Source: Sediminicola arcticus
GTDB lineage: Bacteria; Bacteroidota; Bacteroidia; Flavobacteriales; Flavobacteriaceae
DNA: 64,000 nucleotides
Direction of reading: 5' to 3'
NCBI RefSeq assembly: GCF_040566695.1
Contig: NZ_JBEXAE010000009.1
Coordinates: 35,790 to 99,789, forward strand
In this document: one piece after another, positions 45,338 to 54,033 of the stretch
Layout: each line of letters opens with the position of its first letter
Numbering within the stretch: the first letter of the stretch is position 1
Notes under the pieces: model-generated
What the model saw: only the letters and a program-made list of their open reading frames with translations
What the model was told of the DNA's origin: nothing
Databases searched by the model: none
Translations under genes and position numbers: made by a program

Positions 45338-46117
45338 ATGGCAACAAAAACAGAAGCAACAGCAGAAGAAAAATTAAGAGCATTATATGATTTGCAATTA
45401 ATTGATTCTAGAGTTGACGAGATACGAAGTGTTCGTGGAGAATTACCCTTGGAAGTAGAGGATTTAGAAGATGAGGTACTTGGCCTTAAAACAAGATTGG
45501 ATAAGTTAAAAACTGATGTTGAAACTGTCAATTATGAGATAACTGCCAAAAAGAACCTTATTGACGAATCTAAAGTTTTGGTAAAGAAATATACTGAACA
45601 ACAAAAGAACGTTAGGAACAGTAGGGAGTTTAACTCATTAACAAAAGAAGTTGAATTTCAAGAATTGGAAGTTCAGTTGGCTGAAAAGAACATCAAGGAA
45701 TTTAAGGTCCAAATAGAGCAGAAAAAAGAGGTAATTGCCCAAACTAAAGAACGTTTATCAGAAAGAGATGCCCATCTAAAACACAAGAAAAGTGAATTAG
45801 ACACTATCTTGGCAGAAACTGAAAAGGAAGAAAAGGCATTGATTAAGAAATCTGCTGAATATGAATCGCAAATTGAAGAGCGTTTGGTGCAAGCCTACAA
45901 ACGTATCCGCAACAATGTTAAAAATGGACTTGCCGTTGTTCCAATTGAAAGGGGAGCTTCTGGAGGTTCTTTCTTTACCATTCCTCCGCAAGTGCAGGTA
46001 GAAATTGCTTCACGCAAAAAAATCATTACAGATGAGCACAGCGGAAGAATCTTGGTAGATCCTATTTTAGCTGAGGAAGAACAAGAAAAAATGAAAAAAA
46101 TGTTCTCCAAATTATAA
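45338..46117 (+). CDS. C4-type zinc-ribbon family coiled-coil protein lacking the zinc cysteines
   Basis: A 259-residue protein. Residues 10-185 form a long helical hairpin rich in Lys and Glu. The C-terminal 60 residues match the zinc-ribbon tail of this family (VVPIERGASGGSFFTIPPQ ... IITDEHSGRILVDP), but the positions that are normally CxxC ... CxxC hold Ser, Ser, Asp and Ser. So no zinc can be bound there. It is cotranscribed with the NIF3-like gene, a pairing common in Bacteroidetes. The role is unknown; a nucleic-acid-related role has been suggested for relatives. Confidence 0.87.
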   Translation: MATKTEATAEEKLRALYDLQLIDSRVDEIRSVRGELPLEVEDLEDEVLGLKTRLDKLKTDVETVNYEITAKKNLIDESKVLVKKYTEQQKNVRNSREFNSLTKEVEFQELEVQLAEKNIKEFKVQIEQKKEVIAQTKERLSERDAHLKHKKSELDTILAETEKEEKALIKKSAEYESQIEERLVQAYKRIRNNVKNGLAVVPIERGASGGSFFTIPPQVQVEIASRKKIITDEHSGRILVDPILAEEEQEKMKKMFSKL

Positions 46118-46135
46118 GGAGAGTTACCTAAATAT

Positions 46136-46165
46136 AAAAAGCCAGCTTTATAAAGCTGGCTTTTT
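46136..46165. terminator. Bidirectional terminator
   Basis: A perfect palindrome AAAAAGCCAGCTTTA/TAAAGCTGGCTTTTT lies between the convergent coiled-coil gene and kmo. Confidence 0.9.
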
Positions 46166-46185
46166 ATATTTCTACCGAAATTGAT

Positions 46186-47526
46186 TTAGAGTAATTTTAA
46201 TATGCGTTGCTCTACCTCTTCGCTATCCCATTTTTCTTCAATCTTGGGCATCTGCATTATTTGTTTCATAATTTCTTCCTGAGCGTCTCCAATGGCCAAG
46301 GCTTCAGCATAGGACCCATCTGAAAAGGTCACTCTTGAATAGCTGGGTATCCATTTTTTAGGATGTTTTTCTGAGAATCGGCGTTCGATCTTTTTTTGCA
46401 ATAGAAATTTAGGGTCTGCCGTCTTACTGCTCATTTCCATAAAATTACGATAACTCAATTCGGCAATAGCATCTGCATTGGGCTTTCTTAATTCTTGATA
46501 GGCCTGGAATGCAGCACTCCAATCATCACCGCTATTATCAAGTAAATCACAGAGCACGTAAATATCTTCAAAGCCAGCATTCATTCCCTGCCCGTAAAAG
46601 GGTACTATAGCATGTGCTGAATCGCCCACTAGAGCTACTTTGTCCCAATAGGTCCAAGGATAGCATTTTGTGGTCACCATGGCGCTGGTAGGATTGCTAA
46701 AAAAGTCATGGGTGAGGTTTTCAATGTCTTGCATCACATTGGGAAAATAAGTAGTGAAGAAATGTTTCGCGTCCTCTTTTGTTTTAATGCTTTCAAATGA
46801 AACCTCTCCTTCAAAAGGTAAAAATAACGTGCAAGTAAAACTGCCGTCCAAATTTGGCATTGCTATTAACATGAACTTGCCTCGTGGCCAAATATGAAAG
46901 GAGTACTTGTCTAATTTATGTGTACCATCTATATTGGCAGGTATGGTAAGTTCCTTATATCCAACATCTATAAACTCCTGAGAATAATCAAAACGACTTC
47001 GGCGTTGCATTTTATGCCTTACCCTGGAGAAAGCACCATCACAACCAAAAATAACGTCATAGGAATATTCTTCCCAGAATCCTTTCTCTGTCTCTCCAGT
47101 AAAAATTTTGGCACTGGATAGATCTACATCCCATACCTTCTCCTCAAATCGGAATTCAACTCCAGCTTCTTCGGCTAAATCAATCATTCTTCTATTCAGA
47201 ACTCCTCTGGAAATAGACCATATGGCCTCTCCGTCTATACCATATTTCTGAAAGTAGAGTGGTTGTCCCACAACATGCATTGCTCTTTTGTCTAAAGGAA
47301 TTGCAATCTTCTTAACCTCATCTTCTATTCCTACTTTCCTTAAGGACTTCCATCCCCTATTGCTCATTGCCAAGTTAATGGAACGGCCGGAAAATTGTAT
47401 GTTTCTAATATCTGGCCTACGATCAAATACCGTAATAGAATGCCCTGCCTTTCTTAAATAAAGCGCCAATAAAGAACCAACTAGTCCTGAACCAACGATC
47501 GCAATGTTTTTAGGAGTTTTTGCCAT
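46186..47526 (-). CDS. kmo: Kynurenine 3-monooxygenase
   Basis: Flavoprotein hydroxylase converting kynurenine to 3-hydroxykynurenine. It has 446 residues, the FAD GxGxxG motif GSGLVGSLLALYLRKAG at the N-terminus, the dinucleotide-binding DG motif near VIFGCDGAFSRVRHKM and the second FAD motif ALVGDSAHAIVPFYGQGMNAGFED. The C-terminal part is hydrophobic-poor, as in soluble bacterial enzymes. kynU, acting next, lies about 6.5 kb away on the same strand, with light-repair genes between. Confidence 0.93.
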   Translation of the reverse strand: MAKTPKNIAIVGSGLVGSLLALYLRKAGHSITVFDRRPDIRNIQFSGRSINLAMSNRGWKSLRKVGIEDEVKKIAIPLDKRAMHVVGQPLYFQKYGIDGEAIWSISRGVLNRRMIDLAEEAGVEFRFEEKVWDVDLSSAKIFTGETEKGFWEEYSYDVIFGCDGAFSRVRHKMQRRSRFDYSQEFIDVGYKELTIPANIDGTHKLDKYSFHIWPRGKFMLIAMPNLDGSFTCTLFLPFEGEVSFESIKTKEDAKHFFTTYFPNVMQDIENLTHDFFSNPTSAMVTTKCYPWTYWDKVALVGDSAHAIVPFYGQGMNAGFEDIYVLCDLLDNSGDDWSAAFQAYQELRKPNADAIAELSYRNFMEMSSKTADPKFLLQKKIERRFSEKHPKKWIPSYSRVTFSDGSYAEALAIGDAQEEIMKQIMQMPKIEEKWDSEEVEQRILKLL

Positions 47527-47661
47527 GTTCGCCCCAAAGGGGAAATAATGTTAAGTTGTAAAAATACTAAATTTAAAAAACACAACTCTTAGTTAGCATA
47601 GTATATCATATAGATTTAAATACCAATCATCCTACATATGCATTTTTGTTTAATTTATCAT

Positions 47662-47669
47662 TACATTTG
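47662..47669 (+). promoter_or_regulatory. Predicted -7 element for the flavin reductase-photolyase run
   Basis: TACATTTG is an exact TAnnTTTG match 17 bp before the flavin reductase start. A TTTTTG at 47643-47648 is 13 bp upstream, shorter than the usual spacer. Confidence 0.5.
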
Positions 47670-47686
47670 TTCAACATAAAAATAGT

Positions 47687-48331
47687 ATGATTCATTATTC
47701 CGAAGAACAGCTTGCATTATTAAATTCCAGGTTTAGGGCTAACCTAATCACTAGTTGTACAGGTTATAAATCATCCAATCTTTTAGCCACAAAATCTAAG
47801 GAAGGAACAACAAACGTGGCTATTTTTAATTCAGTAGTGCATATAGGTAGTAATCCGCCAATGCTAGGGTTTATTCTGCGACCTTTAACGGTAAAAAGAA
47901 ACACCTATGACAATTTTAAGGATTCTGGGTACTTTACTGTAAATCAAATACATAAAGATATCATTAAAAATGCACATGATACCTCTGCAAAATATGAAAG
48001 TGATGTTTCCGAGTTTAGCAAAACAAATCTGACTGAAGAATATATGAATGAATTTCAAGCCCCCTTTGTTAAGGAGAGCCATATAAAATTGGGGTGCAGG
48101 TACATCAACGAATACGAGATAAAAGAAAATGGTTGTCTTCTTATCATCGGAGAAGTTTTGGATGTATATGTACCTGAAGATATTGTTCACGAAGATGGCT
48201 GGGTACAATTGGATAAAGCCGATACCGCTGCAATCATTGGCTTAGATGGGTATGCACTACCACAACTCTTAGATCGATTTTCATATGCCAAGCCAGATCA
48301 AAAATCATATTCCTTAATCTATGGCTCATAA
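47687..48331 (+). CDS. Flavin reductase-like FMN-binding split-barrel protein
   Basis: A 214-residue protein of the flavin reductase (DIM6/NtaB) family. The N-terminal NSRFRANLITSCTGYKSSNLLATK and the GFILRP/YDNFKDSGYFTVNQ stretches match FMN-binding split-barrel members. It probably supplies or binds reduced flavin. It starts a run of four same-strand genes with DUF2256, cry-DASH and an Fe-S photolyase; DUF2256 overlaps its end by 11 bp. A link to photolyase flavin is an inference from position. Confidence 0.85.
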   Translation: MIHYSEEQLALLNSRFRANLITSCTGYKSSNLLATKSKEGTTNVAIFNSVVHIGSNPPMLGFILRPLTVKRNTYDNFKDSGYFTVNQIHKDIIKNAHDTSAKYESDVSEFSKTNLTEEYMNEFQAPFVKESHIKLGCRYINEYEIKENGCLLIIGEVLDVYVPEDIVHEDGWVQLDKADTAAIIGLDGYALPQLLDRFSYAKPDQKSYSLIYGS

Positions 48332-48455
48332 GAAGTCAAATTTACCCAGTAAAATTTGCGTTACATGCGGTCTTCCTTTTACGTGGCGGAAAAAATGGGA
48401 GAAAAACTGGGAAGAAGTAAAATATTGCAGTGAGCGTTGTCGCCGAAATAAATAA
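48321..48455 (+). CDS. DUF2256 zinc-finger-like miniprotein
   Basis: A 44-residue protein with four cysteines in two pairs: CVTCGLPF and YCSERCRRNK, with WRKKWEKNW between. This is the DUF2256 pattern, likely a zinc finger. It overlaps the end of the flavin reductase gene and is followed by cry-DASH. DUF2256 genes are often found near photolyase and cryptochrome genes. Too short to be found by usual length cut-offs. Confidence 0.88.
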   Translation: MAHKKSNLPSKICVTCGLPFTWRKKWEKNWEEVKYCSERCRRNK

Positions 48456-48491
48456 TTAAAATCTTTAACACCCCACAATACCTTGCCTTTA

Positions 48492-49793
48492 ATGAACAAT
48501 TTAGTCTGGTTTAGAAATGATCTAAGAATTTACGATAACCAGTCTTTGTCTAAAGCCTGTGCAGTCAAAGACCACAAAGTCATTGGTTTGTATTGTTTTG
48601 ATCCCAGACATTTTGACTTTGGCCCTTTTGGATTTAAAAAGACAGAAAAGTTTAGGGCTAAATTTTTATTGGAGTCAGTTTTTGATCTTAAAAAGAACCT
48701 AGAAAAGCTCAATATTCCTTTATTTGTTTATCAGCAGCGACCAGAAGATATTATACCTTCCATGACCAGCCAATTTAAAATAGATAACATCTTCCTTCAA
48801 AAGGAATGGACCTCGGAAGAAAACGAAGTGCTTTCTGCTGTAACCTCCAAATTATCACCTACAATTCCTTTGGAAGAAAGTTATGACCAATTTCTATTTC
48901 ATCCAGAGGATATCCCTTATGACCACTTTAAAAATATTCCTGAGGTATTTACCGCTTTTCGTAAAAAGTGCGAGAAATACGCCAAAATAAGCCCTTGTGC
49001 CCCTATACCACAACCTAGATCATCTGAAGACGTATTAAGAAATACCACATTGCTCCCATCCCTTAAAGATTTGGGATTTCAGGAATTTACATTAGACACG
49101 AGATCTGCCTTTCCTTTTGAGGGCGGAGAAACACAAGCACTAAAACGCATACACAATTATTTTTGGGAAACTAAAAACTTGGCTATCTACAAGAAAACAA
49201 GAAATGGACTTGTGGGTGAAGCATACAGCTCAAAATTATCGGCTTGGTTGGCTAATGGAAGTATTTCACCGAGAACGATCTATTGGGAGATAAAACGTTT
49301 TGAACAGGAAATTAAAAAAAACCAAGACACCTATTGGCTCATCTTTGAACTCATTTGGCGCGATTATTTCAAATATGTTTCCCTAAAGCACGGAAATAAA
49401 ATTTTTAAAATAGAAGGTATCCTAAATAAACATTACCAATGGGGAACGGACAAAGAACTGAGAAAGCAATGGGTTTCAGGAAGCACTAAATATCCTTTTG
49501 TCAATGCCAACATGCACGAATTGGCATTCACCGGGTGGATGAGTAATCGCGGCAGACAAAATGTTGCCAGTTTTTGGTCTAAAGAAGTATGCCAAGATTG
49601 GCGTATTGGAGCAGCCTATTTTGAAAGTATATTGATTGATTATGATGTACATAGCAATTGGGGCAATTGGATGTACAATAGCGGAGTGGGCAATGATCCA
49701 AGAGATCGAAAATTCAATATTGGTAGACAAGCCGAAATGTATGACCCATCAGGAAAATTTCAAAAATTATGGCTACAGGAAACCTTATTTTAA
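48492..49793 (+). CDS. DASH-family cryptochrome/photolyase
   Basis: A 433-residue protein from ATG 48492 (MNNLVWFRNDLRI). The N-terminal alpha/beta domain binds an antenna; the C-terminal helical domain binds FAD (for example NGLVGEAYSSKLSAWLANGSISPRTIYWEI and the segment WIWRDYFKYV-like FELIWRDYFKYV). The catalytic/electron-transfer Trp residues lie in the last third. Cry-DASH enzymes repair cyclobutane dimers, mainly in single-stranded DNA, with blue light. Cotranscribed with a second photolyase 22 bp downstream. Confidence 0.93.
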   Translation: MNNLVWFRNDLRIYDNQSLSKACAVKDHKVIGLYCFDPRHFDFGPFGFKKTEKFRAKFLLESVFDLKKNLEKLNIPLFVYQQRPEDIIPSMTSQFKIDNIFLQKEWTSEENEVLSAVTSKLSPTIPLEESYDQFLFHPEDIPYDHFKNIPEVFTAFRKKCEKYAKISPCAPIPQPRSSEDVLRNTTLLPSLKDLGFQEFTLDTRSAFPFEGGETQALKRIHNYFWETKNLAIYKKTRNGLVGEAYSSKLSAWLANGSISPRTIYWEIKRFEQEIKKNQDTYWLIFELIWRDYFKYVSLKHGNKIFKIEGILNKHYQWGTDKELRKQWVSGSTKYPFVNANMHELAFTGWMSNRGRQNVASFWSKEVCQDWRIGAAYFESILIDYDVHSNWGNWMYNSGVGNDPRDRKFNIGRQAEMYDPSGKFQKLWLQETLF

Positions 49794-49815
49794 TAGTACA
49801 ATTTAATACGGAAGG

Positions 49816-51348
49816 ATGAAGATATTACGATTGATCTTAGGGGACCAGTTGAACTTAAAGCATTCATGGTTTAATAAAGTGGACCCAAACATAACCTACC
49901 TAATGGCCGAGATGCGGCAAGAAACAGATTATGTTACCCACCATATCCAAAAAGTCGTGGCCTTTTTTCAGTCTATGAGGGAATTCTCTGAGGATTTAAA
50001 AGAAAAAGGACATCAGGTATACTATTTTAATATTAACGATTCTAATAACCTCCAGGCATTGGATAAAATTATCCAATGGCAAATAGATGCTATTAATGCA
50101 AACAAATTTGAATACCAATGTCCAGATGAGTACCGATTAGACCTACAATTAGTGGGTATTTGTAAAGGTCTTTCTATAACTACGGAGGCTTTTGAAAGTG
50201 AACATTTTTACACTTCCCGTTATGAACTAAAGGATTTTTTTGAAGGCAAAAAGCAATTGATCATGGAATCCTTTTACCGAATGATGCGTAAGAAGCATGA
50301 CATTATGATGGTGAACGGACAGCCTGACGGGGGGAAATGGAACTTCGACCAGAGCAATCGAAAAAAATGGAAAGGAGATCCCAAAATACCTCATGAAAGG
50401 GGTTTTAAAAAAGATGTAAATGCTTTGGTAGATGAAATTAAGACCTCTGGAATAAAAACCATTGGTACCATAGCACCCGATAGTTTTAATTGGCCCACTT
50501 CTAGGGCTGATTCTCTTTCTGTTCTAACCTACTTCTGTAAAAATCTATTAATTCATTTTGGGGATTACCAAGATGCCCTGCATACAGATGAATATTACCT
50601 TTTCCACTCCAGGCTTTCCTTTGCCATGAATAGTAAGATGGTCTCGCCCAAAGAGGTTATTGATATGGTTTTAGAGCATTATTACGACCACAGCGACCAA
50701 ATCCATATTTCCCAAGTGGAAGGATTCGTAAGGCAAATTCTAGGGTGGCGGGAATATATGCGCGGTATCTATTGGAAAGAAATGCCTCAATACAAAAAAA
50801 AGAACGAGTTGGATAACCACAACAAACTGCCAGAATTCTATTGGACAGGAGAAACAAAAATGAATTGTTTGCAACACGCCATAAAACAAAGTTTGGACAC
50901 TTCCTACGCCCATCATATTCAGCGGCTAATGATCACTGGTAATTATGCACTTCTCACACAAACGCATCCTGATGAAGTGGATGCCTGGTATTTAGGAATT
51001 TATATGGATGCCATAGAATGGGTGCAAATCACCAATACTAGGGGTATGAGTCAGTTTGCAGATGGCGGTATCGTGGCAACAAAACCCTACGTAAGCAGCG
51101 CTAATTACATCAACAAAATGAGTAATTATTGTTCCGATTGCCACTATAGCCACACTAAAAAAACAGGAGCGGATGCCTGCCCGTTCAATGCCCTATACTG
51201 GAATTTCTTAGATGAAAAGAAAGAACATTTTAAAAATAACCAGCGAATGGGAATGATGTTAAATCTTTTAAATAAAAAAGATAAAACTGAAATGAAGGAA
51301 TTAAAGGAAAGAGCACAGCAAATAATTGAGTATCCGGAAAAATTCTAA
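49816..51348 (+). CDS. Fe-S bacterial cryptochrome/(6-4) photolyase (FeS-BCP)
   Basis: A 510-residue photolyase-related protein (DUF523-free, PhrB type). The cluster cysteines fit the known Fe-S group: MNCLQHAI near 350, then YCSDC and DACPF near 440-457, giving four Cys in total. FAD-binding and the HHIQRLMITGNYALL segment are typical. The family repairs (6-4) photoproducts. The N-terminal antenna domain begins with MKILRLILGDQLN. It ends the light-repair run. Confidence 0.93.
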   Translation: MKILRLILGDQLNLKHSWFNKVDPNITYLMAEMRQETDYVTHHIQKVVAFFQSMREFSEDLKEKGHQVYYFNINDSNNLQALDKIIQWQIDAINANKFEYQCPDEYRLDLQLVGICKGLSITTEAFESEHFYTSRYELKDFFEGKKQLIMESFYRMMRKKHDIMMVNGQPDGGKWNFDQSNRKKWKGDPKIPHERGFKKDVNALVDEIKTSGIKTIGTIAPDSFNWPTSRADSLSVLTYFCKNLLIHFGDYQDALHTDEYYLFHSRLSFAMNSKMVSPKEVIDMVLEHYYDHSDQIHISQVEGFVRQILGWREYMRGIYWKEMPQYKKKNELDNHNKLPEFYWTGETKMNCLQHAIKQSLDTSYAHHIQRLMITGNYALLTQTHPDEVDAWYLGIYMDAIEWVQITNTRGMSQFADGGIVATKPYVSSANYINKMSNYCSDCHYSHTKKTGADACPFNALYWNFLDEKKEHFKNNQRMGMMLNLLNKKDKTEMKELKERAQQIIEYPEKF

Positions 51349-51443
51349 AGACATTGCACTCCTAATTTTTACATTCTATCATCCAAGAGTAAAGGTTAAA
51401 ACGTATCTATCTTGATTTTTCCGCTCAGGCGTTTATATATAGA

Positions 51444-51477
51444 AAAAGTCCTTCCCAATAAATTGGAAAGGACTTTT
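51444..51477. terminator. Bidirectional terminator
   Basis: AAAAGTCCTT/AAGGACTTTT with an inner CCAAT/ATTGG stem and one mismatch lies between the convergent photolyase and clpP genes. Confidence 0.8.
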
Positions 51478-51498
51478 CACTTTTTATGGTCGTTTGAA

Positions 51499-52047
51499 TT
51501 ATTTTATAATTCCGTCAACTATGCCGTATTCCATTGATTCTTCTGCGTTCATCCAGAAATCCCTGTCAAAATCTTTCATTACCTTTTCAAATTTCTGACC
51601 ACAATTATCAGCTAAAATATGAGCACTAAGCTCACGTGTCTTTATTATTTCACGAGCTTGAATTTCTATATTAGAAGCTTGGCCCCTTGCACCACCACTT
51701 GGTTGGTGAATCATTACCTGTGCATGTGGCTGAATAAAACGTCTCCCTTTTTTTCCTGCCGATAATAAAATAGAACCCATGGAAGCAGCTAATCCAGAGC
51801 AAACAGTAGAAACCGGACTTTTCAAAGATTTAATGGTATCATATATAGCAAAACCAGAAGTGACATATCCACCCGGACTATTGATGACCAATTGTATTTC
51901 TTTATTATTCTCTAAATCCAAATATAACAGACGGTCAATTACATGTTTTGCAGAATTGTCATCTACCATTCCCCACAAAAACACTTTTCTTTCGTCTAGT
52001 AATTTTTCGTCTATAGCTTCTTGTATCTTACCTTTTTTTGAACTCAT
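51499..52047 (-). CDS. clpP: ClpP-family serine protease (paralogue)
   Basis: A 182-residue ClpP-type peptidase subunit. The catalytic Ser is S89 in GLAASMGSIL, His is H114 in VMIHQPSGG, and Asp is D159 in KDFDRDFW. The N-terminal axial loop is short and there is no propeptide. It stands alone, without clpX or tig, so it may be a second ClpP. The partner ATPase is not known from this window. Confidence 0.88.
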   Translation of the reverse strand: MSSKKGKIQEAIDEKLLDERKVFLWGMVDDNSAKHVIDRLLYLDLENNKEIQLVINSPGGYVTSGFAIYDTIKSLKSPVSTVCSGLAASMGSILLSAGKKGRRFIQPHAQVMIHQPSGGARGQASNIEIQAREIIKTRELSAHILADNCGQKFEKVMKDFDRDFWMNAEESMEYGIVDGIIK

Positions 52048-52144
52048 TGTTAGTTTTCTTTATTGCTCCCAAAAATAATCAATTTCTTGGGATTTGTTAT
52101 CTTAAGAAACGTAGTGATTTCTCAAATATATACCTAAAAGAATT

Positions 52145-52152
52145 TATATTTG
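52145..52152 (+). promoter_or_regulatory. Predicted -7 element for the DUF6503 lipoprotein
   Basis: TATATTTG is an exact TAnnTTTG match 16 bp before the start codon at 52169. Confidence 0.45.
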
Positions 52153-52168
52153 TGAAAAGTTAAATTTT

Positions 52169-52849
52169 ATGAAAAAATATACCTTCCTTTTTATCCTGGC
52201 TACTGTACTCATCGTAAGCTGCAAGTCCGATAAAAAAAACGAAAAAGAAACTGAAGTAGCTGAACTAACTGTTTTAGAAAAAATCGCAAACGCCCATGGC
52301 TTTGAGAAATGGAACAATTTAAAAGAACTTGAATTTACATTTAATGTGGATAGGGATACAACCCATTATGAGCGTTCTTGGATCTGGAATACGAAAACCA
52401 ACAATGTTACGGCCATCAGTGCTATGGATACTCTTTCTTACAATAGAAAAAGTGTAGATAGCCTATCTATGAAAACAGATGGTGGCTTTATAAACGATAA
52501 ATACTGGTTATTGGCCCCTTATAATTTGGTTTGGGACAAAGACAATTTTACTTATGACCAGACTACTGAGGCAATTGCGCCAATTAGCAATGCTCCAATG
52601 CAAAAATTAACTATTATTTATGGCAATGAAGGTGGATACACCCCAGGGGATGCCTATGATTTTTATTTTGGAGATGACTATGTCATCAAAGAATGGGTGT
52701 TTAGAAAAGGAAATACACCTGAACCATCTACTATGACCACTTGGGAGGATTATATGGATGTAGATGGGCTAAAAATAGCTAGGATGCACCAAAACAAGGA
52801 TGGGAGCTTTAAACTTTATTTTACAAATATTAAGGCTGTTACCAGGTAG
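52169..52849 (+). CDS. DUF6503-like lipoprotein
   Basis: A 226-residue protein. Lipobox SCKS after a typical signal (MKKYTFLFILATVLIVSC). The mature part (IANAHGFEKWNNLKELEFTFNVDRDT, then WIWNTKTNNV) is the pattern I associate with DUF6503 proteins of flavobacteria, an outer-membrane-lipoprotein-carrier-like fold being possible. Function unknown. It is convergent with the MFS gene with a 6-bp gap. Confidence 0.75.
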   Translation: MKKYTFLFILATVLIVSCKSDKKNEKETEVAELTVLEKIANAHGFEKWNNLKELEFTFNVDRDTTHYERSWIWNTKTNNVTAISAMDTLSYNRKSVDSLSMKTDGGFINDKYWLLAPYNLVWDKDNFTYDQTTEAIAPISNAPMQKLTIIYGNEGGYTPGDAYDFYFGDDYVIKEWVFRKGNTPEPSTMTTWEDYMDVDGLKIARMHQNKDGSFKLYFTNIKAVTR

Positions 52850-52855
52850 AAAAAC

Positions 52856-54001
52856 TCACTTCTTTTTTCTTAAGCCAAATGTTGCAAGAAGGACTATAAC
52901 ACAACATCCTAACAGCGTCATAAAACTTAATCTTAACGAAGAGGCTTCCGCTAAATAACCAAGAATTACAGGACCCAAAAGGAATCCAGAAATTCCCGTA
53001 CCGGCAATAAAGGCAACACCCTGGGATGTTTTAACGCCCTTGATGTTGCCTCCAATTCGGAAAAGTTCTGGAACAATTGCGGAAAAGCCAAATCCAATAA
53101 AGGCGAAACCTATTATTGCCAAATACATATTAGTGGTCAATACCATAAAATATCCTAGTATAGCCACAAAGGCGCCAAGGCCCACAATTTTTACAGAACC
53201 TATTTTAGCACTAATGCTATCTCCCAAAAACCGACCTAAAGTCATTGTTATGGAGAATGCCAAAAAGCCAGCACCTATTAAGGATACGGGTGCATTACTT
53301 ATTTCCTGTAAAAAAATACCACTCCAATCTACAATAGCGCCTTCACTTCCCATGATCACAAAGGAAACAATACCTATTAAAAGCAAAGGCCTAAAATTAT
53401 TCAATTTAAAGGGTTCCTTTTCTATAGGCGGAGAAATAATATGGAAGTAATTTTTATAGAAGAATAAATTGATACCAAGTACCAATAGAATAGCTAGGAC
53501 GATGTGCAGCACGGGATTGTCCAAAAACAATATCATAAAACTACCCAGCCCAGCTAATACGCCACCAAGACTAAAAAACCCATGGGCAGCTGACATGAAA
53601 TTCTGACCATCCGCCTTTTCAATCTCGGTCACCAAGGTGTTCATAGAAATATCCAAAAATCCATTAGCCGCGCCGTATAAAAAGAGGCCTCCCAACAAAA
53701 CGTAATAGTTGGGAGCTAAAAAAGGAAGTAGGGCCGCTACACTTATTAAGAGGACCCCATACCAAGTTGCCTTCCCTACCCCTACCGTATTTATGATTTT
53801 GGAAGCTAAGGGAAAAATAGTAAAGTTTCCCAACGAAAGAAAAAATAGCGCAAACCCCAAGCTAGCCTTATCAATACCCAAATCTCCCTTTACCTGTGGA
53901 ATATAAATGGCCCATGTTCCAAAAAGGATGTTTAGACTAGCAAAGGCCCACGAAGGGGCAAAATATCTTGGATTGGATAATATTAGCCGTAAGGATTTCA
54001 T
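52856..54001 (-). CDS. MFS transporter
   Basis: A 381-residue protein with about 12 hydrophobic helices. The first loop after TM2 (GVGKATWYG) and the paired-domain pattern fit the major facilitator superfamily, closest in feel to the fucose permease-like branch (FucP/YbjJ). The substrate cannot be inferred. It begins 33 bp from the stop of kynU on the same strand, so a role in kynurenine or tryptophan-derived compound transport is possible but not shown. Confidence 0.85.
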   Translation of the reverse strand: MKSLRLILSNPRYFAPSWAFASLNILFGTWAIYIPQVKGDLGIDKASLGFALFFLSLGNFTIFPLASKIINTVGVGKATWYGVLLISVAALLPFLAPNYYVLLGGLFLYGAANGFLDISMNTLVTEIEKADGQNFMSAAHGFFSLGGVLAGLGSFMILFLDNPVLHIVLAILLVLGINLFFYKNYFHIISPPIEKEPFKLNNFRPLLLIGIVSFVIMGSEGAIVDWSGIFLQEISNAPVSLIGAGFLAFSITMTLGRFLGDSISAKIGSVKIVGLGAFVAILGYFMVLTTNMYLAIIGFAFIGFGFSAIVPELFRIGGNIKGVKTSQGVAFIAGTGISGFLLGPVILGYLAEASSLRLSFMTLLGCCVIVLLATFGLRKKK

Positions 54002-54033
54002 GAATTACAGAGTATTGACCGGCCAAAAATACT

